DNA of 64,000 nt from Asterella californica (Eukaryota; Streptophyta; Marchantiopsida; Marchantiales; Aytoniaceae), in assembly GCA_036924285.1 (NCBI GenBank), contig JAYKYS010000017.1, positions 2,151,501 through 2,215,500 on the forward strand, in the 5' to 3' direction. A model generated the notes under the pieces. That model saw only the letters and a list, made by a program, of their open reading frames with translations. It had not been told where the DNA came from and searched no databases. A program made the position numbers and the translations under genes. Shown here in pieces: positions 21,621-32,572 of this stretch. The first letter of the stretch is position 1; each line of letters opens with the position of its first letter.

Positions 21621-22895
21621 TGTCAGATTAAATTATATATTTTTTAGTACATGACCCCGGACTTATACCTCTTGAAGCGCGACAGTCCGGCCAACACTTA
21701 TGGGTCTTTGTCTGCTCTCCCCGTGTTTCAAGGCATGGGTTAACAAATAACGTTTATGAAAAACTTTAATTATTTATATTTACTTAGTATATGTATTTTA
21801 TTTAACATTTATATAATTCCTTGTTAACAAAAGACAAAAAAAAGTTCCCGAAAGTTCATGTTGCATGCATATTGGTTATGTTTACTATGTTCCCACTAAG
21901 ATTTGATGTAGTAAGACGAGAAAATTTCAATGTGTGGGAGAGATTTCATGCTAAATCTTCAGTTTGGCTGTAGTCAAGTGGATATTATATCAGAGTTATT
22001 TTCAGTATCATTACCACTAACTCACCTCTCCCTCCATGATTATTATCATTTACCATGAACTTCTCGAGAATTTATCCCTTACCATCCTAAGTTACTAGAA
22101 ACAATTCCATATTCTAGATTGAAGCAGTAGAGTCCCATTATATGAACGACACATACAGATCTCATGAAACCGTAGCAGTAGAGCCCGTTCCAACTTCCAA
22201 CACTTTTGTATTGATTGACGTTGATAAATCGAGAACAATTATATCCTATTAGAGTGATAAAGATTTTGCTAGGTTCTGGATAGAGTAGAATTCGAGCCTC
22301 ATGGCTCTTAGAAATTAATCGGATAGTTGGCCCTTAAAATCTCACTTGTGTTCGTAGCCTATCGTATGTGACCGTCTTTCAGATTGTTCCGGAACAATCA
22401 AGAAACATTGAATTTTCATGTTTCTTGCATAAGAAAAGATCTACTTGCACATCACCCGTGACTTCGAATAAATCGAATTTCATTCTGAATCTTACCGTTC
22501 ATTACAGTCTACACTTTGCTCAAAGGAGCAAGAAACAGCTATAAAGTTCGCATGGAAGTTAAAACCTAAAAAGCTATAGCAAATGCAGCGGTTTGTCTTC
22601 TCCTTAAAGAGAGAAAGTAAGATTGTACATCCTTAATATTAACGTTGAAAGTATTTGATCCTGCAACTATGTTTTTGACGTGATGGGTCATTACCTCGGA
22701 TACGATTTTCAACAGGTATACCATCTACTAAATTTTGTCCGTCATACTAAGAGCCACATATATGCAGAACCGCCTCTTGGAGTAATTTTGAATCCGTCTT
22801 TCCTTAAAATCAGCATCGTCTGCTGTTCCTAGGGCTTGAAAGATTCATAAACTGTGGATTCAATATCTCAGAGCAACATGTTTTCGTCTCAACAG

Positions 22896-23134
22896 GTTTT
22901 CGCTGGACTGAATCAGTTAACTGGCCAGCTGATGGCAGTGAAGCAGCTGAAATTTGAGTCCACAATCCAAGGCCAAGAACGAATATTTCATATGGAAGCA
23001 CTGCAAAGAGAAATATGCCTTTACAAGACGATGAATCATAAACATATAGTAGGCTACATTGGGATGGAAGAAGATGAGACAGCCGACAGCGTGTACATAT
23101 TCCTAGAGTATGTTTCTGGTGGTTCTATTCAACG
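22896..23134 (+). CDS. MAPKKK-type (STE11/MEKK-like) protein kinase, internal exon: N-lobe
   Basis: The exon follows a pyrimidine-rich acceptor (TCTCAACAG) and ends at CG|GTAAGC, a good donor, in phase 2. It encodes VFAGLNQLTGQLMAVKQLKF: the end of the glycine-rich loop region, then the ATP-binding lysine in AVKQL. The alpha-C helix glutamate region (EALQREICLYKTMNHKHIVGYIG) comes next, then the hinge (VYIFLEYVSGGSIQ). The GGSI after the hinge and the next exon's motifs are typical of MAPKKKs that act in MAP kinase cascades. The glycine-rich loop itself must be on an upstream exon that I cannot find in the window. Joining to 62,220 restores an Arg codon (CG|A) and an uninterrupted kinase sequence. 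Open sequence continues upstream of 22,896 but does not resemble a kinase, so the acceptor is preferred to the ATG at 22,854. Confidence 0.88.
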
Positions 23135-23166
23135 GTAAGCGAATACCCATTTTTCTAGTTCCTCAC

Positions 23167-23528
23167 GCTGCACTCACATGGTGTAAGTTCTCCTGAATCC
23201 GGAGAGCTACGGAAAATAATGATGAGTGTCCGCAGAAATAGAGTTACCGGATTGCGACGGTTAATATTTTGTTATGAACCGGATGTAACAGGTACAGATT
23301 CAAGAGATGAACGGCTTGCATGCAATTGCGCATTTTTGTTTCTTTGATGAACCGGAATTTTTGCCACGTTGTCACAGTCCGTAGAATTTCTCCGATTTTC
23401 TCCACGGACATAAAATCATTTTTACGGAGACGAGTGATCAGTTCTCCGGACACTTTCGGTTACGAAACTCTCCGTAGGTGTCCGCATTCCGCAAAAGACC
23501 TACCGATAAAAAGCCATGTGAGTGTAGC
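23167..23528. mobile_element. Candidate MITE (362 bp) just inside the kinase intron
   Basis: Terminal inverted repeats GCTGCACTCACATGG and CCATGTGAGTGTAGC match at 14 of 15 positions. Sub-terminal sequences on both sides also resemble each other inversely (CTACGGA and GTGTCCGC types). The right end forms a further hairpin with CACATGGC at 23,530. There is no coding potential and no clear target-site duplication, so the classification is tentative. Confidence 0.4.
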
Positions 23529-24297
23529 TACACATGGCTTTCTTGATGTCGCAAGAAGTTTGTTTGCTCAGCGACGTCCACAGTCACCGTTTTATGGAAA
23601 CTAACCGTAAGAAGGTTTGCTGGAAGGAGGAATAAGTGTTTCAAGTTTTGTACAAATTCCACCAAAGTGGAAATTCCAACCGTATGAGGTGAAAATATTG
23701 TAATGTGAAGTAGTAGTTATCTTCGTACTTCAAGAATTGTAGATATGCTCAAGGACCACTTAGTATAGGGGTATCATATAATTAGTCCAGTCAAGTACAC
23801 AGTGAGAATCAATTAAGGACTGAATATGTACGAACAATGTGGAGCGGAATTAACGAATTGTTATATAACTTGAGAGTGTGCCGATGAAAATGTGTAATGC
23901 GAATCACATTTTCAGAATAAGTTCTCGGTATGTAATCAAATTCGAGTAGACAATGAAAAGAGAACAAATGCAATATGCCTCAAAGGCAAATACAAATCTA
24001 ATGTCGAAAAGAAGATAAACTAGATTTGCCTACTGCAATGTTGAAAGAAACGAAGGTAATCAAATCACAACGTAAGTACCGCTTAACTATAGAATCTAGT
24101 GCAAGAGTTGAGGAGCACAGATTTAACGAGAGAGTACAGGAGAAAGCAGACAAGGGCAGTGAAAGAAGAGCGTATATTTGCTCGTCCATCACTGATGCAC
24201 TTAGGTACTGTGTAGTGTTTACCCAAGAACCTAATTATCACAATATGCACTCGGAGCATGCAGTAGAACACACTCTTGTCGCATGCACCTCAACCTC
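23529..24297. other. Intron sequence with no gene seen
   Basis: AT-rich, with only short ORFs that have no recognisable motif. Part of the first ~100 bp extends the hairpin of the candidate MITE. Confidence 0.4.
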
Positions 24298-24417
24298 CTC
24301 TCTGACTTCATCAACATCCAACAGAGAGGGTTAGGCTGTACATGAGTTGAAAAAGTGCTCTCTGACTTCATCAACACACAACAGAGAGGGTTAGGCCTTA
24401 CATGAGTTGAAAAAGTG
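24298..24417. repeat. Tandem duplication of a 60-bp unit
   Basis: Two consecutive 60-bp units begin CTCTCTGACTTCATCAACA and end ATGAGTTGAAAAAGTG, with only a few differences. Each contains a short inverted pair CTCTCTG/CAGAGAG and a GGGTTAGGC block. Confidence 0.85.
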
Positions 24418-24953
24418 GTCAATCAAATAAAGACTTAATAAACTCATCAGGGTTTATTGGTCCAGGAGTTTCTGTTCAATTGGGGGACATCTAAGGGAAA
24501 ACTTTCAATCATTGTGCAGTGGTAGATCAGTGAAGTTGGAAGAGAGACTGCAAACAGAGATGTAGTGTAGGAGAGAATGAAATTAGTGAAAAGATGAGCA
24601 AAAGAACTGAACGTGCTCTACTGGAAAGTAGCCTGTGAGTGAGTCCCGCCTAGAGGTAGACGGATGCTACGCAGTAGAGGTGGAAGAGGTAGTGCATGTA
24701 TGGTGTCTACCCTGTTGTTTATATATCGATAATTAAGTTTGTATGGTTAAGGTTATGTGGGGAAAAGTAAAGTCTAGGAGCCGTCATAGTTCTTGAACTT
24801 AAACTTGAAGCTGCAAGTTAAACTTTAAAGAACTATTACGAGAGTAATTTCAGTAAGTGGGGCTAAAGTACTTACGAAGGTCGTAGATCTAGGATATAGA
24901 TAACTTGTTAAAGAATCGAACCACTTAACAAGCGAAGTTTAGACCAGAGGTTA
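24418..24953. other. Intron sequence with no gene seen
   Basis: No ORF, RNA gene or repeat shared with the rest of the window was recognised. Confidence 0.4.
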
Positions 24954-25288
24954 GAGAATGGCCAGAACTAGTGAACTAGTAGGTTATGAAAGATTTAATA
25001 ATAATCCAGGATATTGTTGAAAGTAATTTCCAGGAAAACCATAGTTTCTGAGATCTTCCAAAAGAGAATGGACTAGAACTAGTGAACTAGTAGTTTGTGA
25101 AAGATCTAATGATAATCAAGGATATTGTTGAAAGTAATTTCCAGGAAAACCATAGTTTCTGAGAACTTCCAAAAGAGAATGGACTAGAACTAGTGAACTA
25201 GTAGTTTGTGAAAGGTCTAATAATAATCGAGGATATTGTTGAAAGTAATTTCCAGGAAAACCATAGTTTCTGAGAACTTCCAAAAGAG
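24954..25288. repeat. Three tandem copies of a 111-bp unit
   Basis: The block GAACTAGTGAACTAGTAG starts at 24,965, 25,076 and 25,187, exactly 111 bp apart. It is followed each time by the same sequence through GGATATTGTTGAAAG and CCAGGAAAACCATAG. The units differ by a handful of substitutions. The ACTAGT cores make a short internal palindrome. There is no coding potential. Confidence 0.92.
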
Positions 25289-25544
25289 TGTGTTAATTTG
25301 ATGTTTTACAATTGGTTCAGGAATGTCCTACAAAGAGAAAGGATTATAACAGTTTGTATTGCTCGTTGTTGTAACATTTTTGCTCTCTTTTGTTATATAC
25401 ACCCAACAACCTCGATTGATATGCTGGAGATCTGATAACCATAAAAGTGCACATACTTGGACGACGGTAATTCTGGAAGTACAGATGGAAGAACAATATG
25501 ACCCATCTGGGAACAGAAGATGGGCCAGTGGTAAGAGTAGACCT

Positions 25545-25800
25545 GGTTCGGTTCCGAACTGAACAGTTTTCCATGGAATCGGACCAGGACTGAACCGTAT
25601 TTTAATTTAAAATTAAACTGTTTTTGAACTGGGTTGCATAATAACCAAACCATTTCTCAATCAAAAAGGGTTTGAATCGAACCATTTACAAATCGAACCG
25701 TTTGCAAAAATGCATCGGACGAGTCCATTTCCGAATTGAACTGTTTCTGAAAAGTACGAACCAAACCATCTTCGAACACGAACTCACAAATATCACACAC
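25545..25800. repeat. Low-complexity zone rich in GGTTC/GAACC words
   Basis: Degenerate repeats of CGGTTC, GAACCG, GAACTG and GAACCAT on both strands over about 250 bp. A similar zone is at 62,570-63,090. Such zones can form imperfect hairpins. Confidence 0.6.
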
Positions 25801-27330
25801 CATTCCTGCATATTCACGACCAGAACTCGCTTTTCTTTTAGAGAGTTTAATGGACCATTTACATTTGATTTTAGACTCAGTTACTATCTTATGCCATGCA
25901 ATTAAATTGTGTTATTTCTGGAAAAGAAGCACAGCGGAGATTTTAAACTTGACTGCAGTGCGAGATGTAATTAGTTATAAAATTATAAAAAACATTGAAT
26001 TTCTAACTGGATTCAAAGCTCTCGAACTGAAACTTTATAAAGCAAATTGTCTTAGAAGTCTTAAATCACAAAGCTTCACAAAAGTGCTCATGTAGTACTG
26101 AGATCAAGGAGACGATCATGTCGATCACTTATCGTATACTCCCTAACTTCGTCATCTAGAGCTAGTGGTGACCAATCTTTATCCAAAGCCTAGTAAGTAA
26201 CATGGTAACCATGAGATAATGCTATTCTCGTTGCTTATAATGTCTCCAACCAAGATCTAAGACAAGACTTTGCTTTGAATGTACATGCATTCGAGATGAT
26301 CGATGATCAAAAATAGATTTTGCAGCTGAATTGGATTCCTTTGCACACACCGAAGATGTTGGAATTCCTAAATAATCACATGCCATCATATACAATCGAG
26401 GATAAAAATATTTGTGATTAAACTACTGTTGTATAGGATAAACTTTATGATGTTCTTGAGGTTGCTTGAGATAACGATCTATCTCTGAAAGTGATTGAGA
26501 ACCAGATGTTGAAATACTTCTCTCTGCAAAAAATGAACTGAATAAGTCAAACTTCTCCAAAACTAGCTGAAAAATAAGAGAGAATTTAAGATATACCTAA
26601 ATTACCTCATAAATCATCCATCATAGATTCTCTATCTCTTCATTTGGGCTCATCATAGGGTCTTCATCATAATCATGTTGTAGATCTTGTCTATAATCTC
26701 TACTAATGAATCAAATTGTGGAACGTTGAAAAGCCAAAATAACTAGTATAAACTTCAATATATTGAAAATTGAGAATATATCAACAGCAGTCAAATTAAA
26801 AACAAAAATATTAAATATTAAATACCTAGGATCAGGAAACTGAGCAACACGAACAGATACAGATGTCAAGTAATCAAGGGGGACCACTCTATCTATCGAC
26901 GGTCGGTCGTTCATGCTTCAATCTGTTCAAGTACTCAAGTATGGCATACCTCCTTCAGCCGATTTCTCCTCTTCGTGATTCCTCTATATTTCTCCCTTGA
27001 CGGAGGTAGATGGTCCCTTTACGAAAGAAACGGTGCAGTTCTCCATCCACACTTCTTTTGTGTACCGCGTGGAGGCATTTACCTCGTTAACGATGAACTG
27101 GTCGTGACCTTCCTGGCTCCTCCTTGTGCAATCATTACCGAGTTCAGGTCCTATACCTATGTACCCTTCATCGATTATCCATAGTCAAAGGATAATAATC
27201 TTCTAAGAGGATAATTACTCTCTGATAAATCTTTCTTCTCAGTTGATTGCTTTCTAGCTTTTCCCATACTACTTATCAGGGTAAGGGTAACTGGTGATGG
27301 AAAGAGCTCAACCCTCAAGGTAGGGTTGAA
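25801..27330. other. Intron sequence with no gene recognised
   Basis: AT-rich, with ORFs under 85 codons that show no known domain and no codon bias I can point to. Nothing is supported here. Confidence 0.4.
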
Positions 27331-27475
27331 TAAAACAAATACCTGGTTCTCAGAAAATTGTAACATAATCTATTATACAGCATAGCGATGCTGGAGATAC
27401 GAGTAAAACAAATATCTGGTTCTCAAAAAATTATACATAATCTATTCTATAGCATAGCGATGCTGGAGATACGAG
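27331..27475. repeat. Two tandem copies of a ~73-bp unit
   Basis: TAAAACAAATA(C/T)CTGGTTCTCA through GCATAGCGATGCTGGAGATACGAG occurs at 27,331-27,403 and 27,404-27,475 with few changes. Confidence 0.8.
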
Positions 27476-27526
27476 AAAGTAACAAAAGAGTTTTTCTCCA
27501 AAATACTCTCAGTGTAGTATTCTTGG

Positions 27527-27528
<2 letters not shown>

Positions 27529-27557
<29 letters not shown>
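27529..27557. repeat. (TA)n microsatellite
   Basis: An uninterrupted alternating TA run of about 28 bases at the edge of the gypsy fragment. Confidence 0.95.
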
Positions 27558-27561
<4 letters not shown>

Positions 27562-27599
27562 ATTAAAATATATAAAATAAAAAAGAAATACTAAAAATT

Positions 27600-29515
27600 A
27601 GAAGACACTTCAAACTCAATAGGAAGTATGGGATTCATTCCATACATCAGGTAAAATGATGTACTCTGAGTAGTTATCTTCTCTGCATTCCTTAATGTCC
27701 AAAGTACAGAAGATAACTTCGGATCCTAGTCATGAGCATATTTCACTGTCACCTTATTGAGAATTCTGCATAGTAGCCCATTGGAATTCTCAGTCAACCC
27801 ATTTGCCTTACGGTTGTAAGGTGTAGTCTTCATGTGCTTAATTTGAAAATAGGAAGTAGCGCTTGAATAGTCTGGTTAAAGAGTTCACCAATTCAAGTGG
27901 ACAGCCATAACTGGTGATGATATTCTCAAACAAGAACTTGGCTACCTTGGCAGCATCATTTTGCTTGGTAGCTTCTTCCTCTATCATCTTGGTTGCATAA
28001 TCGGTTGCAACCAAGATATACAGTCTCCTTGTATAGGACGTTGGTGGCTGGAAAGGTCCAACAAAGCCTGTCCCTCACTTCTCAAATGGTGCCAATGGCA
28101 AAATGGGAGTGAGGGACCACCTGGTGATATCTGTAGGTTGACCTACCCTGTGACAAGGATCACACCTCTGGATCTCCGTCTGCGTATTTTTGTACATTTG
28201 GGGTCACCAGTCCTCTACTTCCAGTGTCTTCTAGACTGTGTTCCTCAGCATGTAATGCCCTCTAGCATCACCATGGTGTAGAGACATTATTACTCTCCTT
28301 ACCTTCATGGAAAGTAAGCACGTCCGAAGCCTATCATCAACTCCTAACTTAAAAAGCACTCCTCTCATGATAGTGTAGGAGTTGCCTTTTGCTGAAACAC
28401 AACTCTTTCTTCAGCATCCATTCCTTCTAGGTACTCCAAATCCTCTAAGTACTTCCAGAGGTAAACATAAGGAGAGGTTGATATATTGTATGCTGACATA
28501 GATGAGCTACCTCTAACTGCAAGCTCTCACCTCCTCTCACTCTATGACGTCTCCATTGAGATGGTAAACAATGCCTCATCTGGAAAGATATCAGCTACCT
28601 CTTGCTTTATACTTCATGTATCCAACCTAGATAAGAAGTCAACATTGATATGCTGGCGTCCAGGTCTATACTCCACAATGTACGTGAACTCATGCAGTAG
28701 GAGGATCCACCTACAATCCTCCTTGAGAGGTCAGCTTTCTTCACAAAGTGCTTCAGGGCAAAGTGATCAACATAAAATACAAACTCATTAGCCAACAAAA
28801 TAATGGAGAAACTTTCTGCAAGAAAACACCATCCCTAAGCACTCCATCTCTGTGATGGAATACTTTTTTTGTGCATCAGTGAGTTGACATCCATCATAGT
28901 AGATAGGGAAGTCTTTCCTCTTCTCATCCTTTTGGGACAACACTATTCCTATTGCAAAAGCTAAGACGTCAACGTACACATGAAACTTCTCTTCCCAGTC
29001 TGGAGGTCTGAGTACAAGAGCATTCACCAAGTTGTCTCTTAGGGTCAAAGCCCTTATGCCTCTGTTCTGTCTAGAGATACTCTGCATCCTTCTTCAGCAT
29101 CTGGGTAAGTGGAGCTACTAAAGTATCATAGTTCTCCTTGAACCTCCTGTAATATCCAACATTCTCTAAGAATCCTCTCAGCTCCCTAAGGTTCTTAGGT
29201 GACACAAAAGACATGATGATATTCATCTTGTCTTGATCTACTTCAATCCCACAAGCAGAAACTCTAGAACTCAATAAGATATCTTTTCCCATGACAAAAA
29301 AATACTTCTCTAGATGTAGAGCCAACCTCGTCATCCTGCACTTCTCAAAACATTTATGCATGTAGCTTAGATGCTGACTTCTAGAACCAAAAACACAGAA
29401 ATCATCTAAGAAAATCACCATGAACTTATAGAGGTATTCCTAGAAGATGATTATCATCAACCTCTGAAAGGTGGCAAGAGCATTGCAAAGGCAAAAAAGC
29501 ATCTGGTGGTAAGAG
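27600..29515 (-). pseudogene. Ty3/gypsy pol fragment (RT, RNase H, partial integrase), decayed
   Basis: Minus-strand order: the RT 'fingers/palm' remnant near 29,510-29,450 (CLCNALATFQRLM), the active site FLDDFCVFGS, the thumb (LALHLEKYFFVMG), and RNase H (KFHVYVDVLAFAIG, then ITEMECLGMVFSCRKF, VDHFALKHFVKKADLS). The integrase zinc region and the start of the core are broken by stops. It is the same family as 16.6-18.7 kb. It is truncated at both ends: on the right it meets copia sequence at about 29,515, and on the left it stops near 27,600 before the GPY/F tail, close to the TA microsatellite. No LTR is attached. Confidence 0.85.
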
Positions 29516-32335
29516 TATCTTCTAACAATAAGAGACATGCGTTTGATTCTTGCAACTATTACAAGAAGCAAGACTACAATATCAATAAGTGCTACAAGCG
29601 ACAAAACAACCAAAAGTAGTACGACAACAAAAAAAGCAAGACTATGCACAATTGAGCAAGTCTATTCAGAACAACTGCTGACTACAACACATCAGAGTTA
29701 TGTGACTTTTGAGCCACAGATTGATTGGGTGATCGACTCTAGCGTCATCAGTCATATGACACCTCATCGAGAGTGGTTCAGTTTACTCGAGCTTGCAGAG
29801 ATTCCTCAGTTTATGATGACAAACGATAACACCAAGCCCTAGATCCAACACAAGGATAACATTTTGTTAGACATTCCTGCTTCAACATTTATTGGTATAA
29901 GGAATATCTTGCATATACCCACATTAACTAGAAACTTGCTAACTGTAAGATAGTTGATAGAGCAGGATCTGCATGTGCGCTTCAATAAAAATGGATGTTT
30001 TATTGAAGATTCTAATAGCATTTTCATAGCTCGATGTAACAAAAATGGTAGGCTATTCAAACTAGATGCTTCTGCGCTTAAGTTACAAGTTGCCATATAC
30101 GGACACAGTGATCCAATAGTGTTTGATATTGACATCTAACACAAGCGAATTGAGCACATGAACTTCCAGAGGCTGAAAAGCCTTCTTAGTTTTGATCTGG
30201 TTACAGGTCTATTCAAATTCAAATCCAGTGAACGCATTGAACTCTATGCAACATGTTAGTTCGACAAGCAAGTTAGACAGCTCCTTAAGGGATCAAGTAG
30301 CAAAACGAACAAGCTCTTGGAGTTTGTTCACACTGATGTTTGGACTGCTTCTTAACCAAGTATGACTAGTTTTCAGTACTTCATGTCCTTCATTGATGAT
30401 CATTCACGTTATACTTAGATCTTGTTGAGAAACAAGTCTTCTGCCTAAGTACTGTTAGCATTCTAGACTTTCCAGAAGTTGGTGGAGAAATAGTCTGAAG
30501 AATTTATCCTCTGTCTGAGATTTGTCGGAGGAGAAAAGTTTCTTTCTAGAGAGTTTGATGCATATCTGCGTGAGCATGACATCCAATGCTAGAAGACCTA
30601 CAATTACAATTCAAGCAGAACAGAATTCTTACGGAGTGCAAGAACCGACACATACAGAAGTTGCAGGTGCTATGTTGAACGAGAAGACCATGCCTAGACC
30701 TTACTGGGCAGAAGTTGTTTCATGTGTGGTGTATCTCATGAATCGGACGCCTATAGCGATAGTCCACAGCCAAACATCGATGGAGGTCTTTATAGACAGT
30801 AAGCCTGATTACTCTTTTCTTAAAGTATTTGGATGTATCTTTCATGTGCATATACCTGATGAGAAACGTAAGAAACTAGATCCGAAAGCAGATAGATATA
30901 TCTTCTTTGCATATGTTTATGATACAAGAGGATATAGATGTTGCAATCTTTCGTCGAAGCAGTTCTATATAAGTAGAGATGTTGTCTTTGATGAGCTACA
31001 GTCTTGGTTTGCTCTTGCACCTGTCGTAGCCATCCTTGTATCTACTATAGAACCAAGGAGTCAGTCCACTGTAGTATCTCAGAGTAGTATGTTGAGTGGA
31101 GGATTTGGAGAAGTCATTGATTCTATATCAAAATCAAATTCACATAGAGTTGTTATTACACAAGACAAGAGAGTGCTATTACATTGTATGTTTGACTCGT
31201 CCAAATATGTGGATCTTCCACATCCATTGGATACTTTGTCTTAGACCTTGATGTCTGCGTCATATCAGATGCAAGGGGAGGTGACTAGTGCACTGATTAC
31301 CTCTCGCATATCTGAACGACCAAAGCATCTAGTGAGTAGGTATATGCATGAAGGTTTTCTTGCTGCACATTATGCATATATGACTAATGTTGTTCAGGAA
31401 CAAGAACTGAGTTCAGTTGAGAAGACGATGCACAAAGCCTAATGGGTGAGTGCTACCGAAGCCGAGATTACTGCGCTTCACCACCAACAGACATAAGAGT
31501 TGGTGAACTTACTTGAGAATAAGAAGATGATTGGTTGCATGTGAGTCTTCAAGGTCAAGCGCAATTCGGATGGTATCGTATGTTAGTATAAGGTCAGATT
31601 GGCAGCCAAGGTCTACGCACAACAAAATGGAGTGAATTTTGAGAAGACTTTTGCTCTAGTTGCGAAGATGGTGACTACTCAAACCGCAGTAGCAGTTGTG
31701 ACTCAGAAAGGTTGGAAGATGCACCAGATGGAATTCAAGAACGTCTTCCTCAATGGTGACCTTTAGGAGAAGGTCTACATGCAGCAACCTCCAGGTTATG
31801 AGGATCCTAAGTTCCATTCTCATATGTGTAAGTTACAAAAAGCTCTCTATGGTCTAAAACATACACCAAGAGCATGGAATGCAAAGATCAATTCTTATTT
31901 GCATTCTCTTGGTTTTCATCTCTATAGTTCATACTCTATCTTGTATTCATTAAGAATATGAGATCGGATTATGATGATCATCATCTATGTTGATGATTTG
32001 ATCATCACCGGTAACTATGAGGAGCTAATTTCCTATATCAAGGATCATGTGAAATTCGAGTTCGAGATGATGGACTTAAGAGAGCTCAAGTACTTCCTTG
32101 CTTTGGAGTTCATTAGAGATGAGAAGGATGTTTGACTTGTACAGCAACAATATGCTACTGCAAACCATTGCTACACCATTAAAACAAGGAGTAAAGCTAG
32201 GAGCAGAAGATGGTGAGTTACTTGACGATCCTCGCATGTACAGACAGTTGTAAGTCTTATCTACCTGACTATCACCAGACCAGACTTGAGCTATGCCGTC
32301 AGTCTGATCATTTAGTTATGCAATCACCACGGAGA
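29516..32335 (+). pseudogene. Ty1/copia gag-pol, 5' part (zinc knuckle, protease, integrase, RT), decayed
   Basis: In plus-strand order: a degenerate CCHC knuckle (CNYYKKQDYNINKCY), the protease (WVIDSSVISHMT, with the usual DSG glycine read as Ser) and gag-pre-integrase sequence. The integrase tail is clear in the open stretch 30,522-31,244 (LMNRTPIAIV, FLKVFGCIFHVHIP, KLDPKADRYIFFAY). RT follows with KMHQMEFKNVFLNGDL, QPPGYEDPKF, KALYGLKHTPRAWN and the active site YVDD at 31,986-31,997. Numerous stops occur. The 5' LTR and first part of gag are absent. The coding sequence is interrupted at 32,335 by a solo LTR1 and resumes at 35,428. Confidence 0.88.
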
Positions 32336-32572
32336 TGTGAAGCCTTGGATTTTCATTTTGTTAGTAAATTTTTATTTTTGTTAGTAAAGAAGTAGATTAG
32401 TTACCATAGATGACGAAATAGAATAGTTTTAGTTGTAGTATAGAGTTTCTTTGCCGAAGAATGATGCTGAGTGGAAATACAAGAACTACGAAGTGTATAT
32501 TTTTGGTATGATAATCTGGTTGCATTCTATAGACGAAGAACTTTCCAAGGATATCTCATTCGCTGAGAATGA

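Larger units (their letters stand above)
20576..22895. other. Upstream kinase-intron sequence with no gene recognised
   Basis: About 2.3 kb, AT-rich, without a convincing ORF on either strand. It contains two palindromes at 21,534-21,620 (listed separately) and a short telomere-like run (ACCCTAAACCCTAAT near 21,014). I looked for an exon encoding the kinase glycine-rich loop and did not see one, so that exon probably lies further upstream. It ends with TCTCAACAG, the acceptor of the exon at 22,896. Confidence 0.5.

Noticed and set aside
22854..22895. ATG at 22,854 as the start of the kinase exon.
   Set aside because: Residues before Val at 22,896 do not resemble a kinase and a good acceptor (TCTCAACAG) ends at 22,895.
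24954..25288. CRISPR-like or satellite array.
   Set aside because: The units are contiguous with no unique spacers and there are only three; it is a simple tandem triplication.
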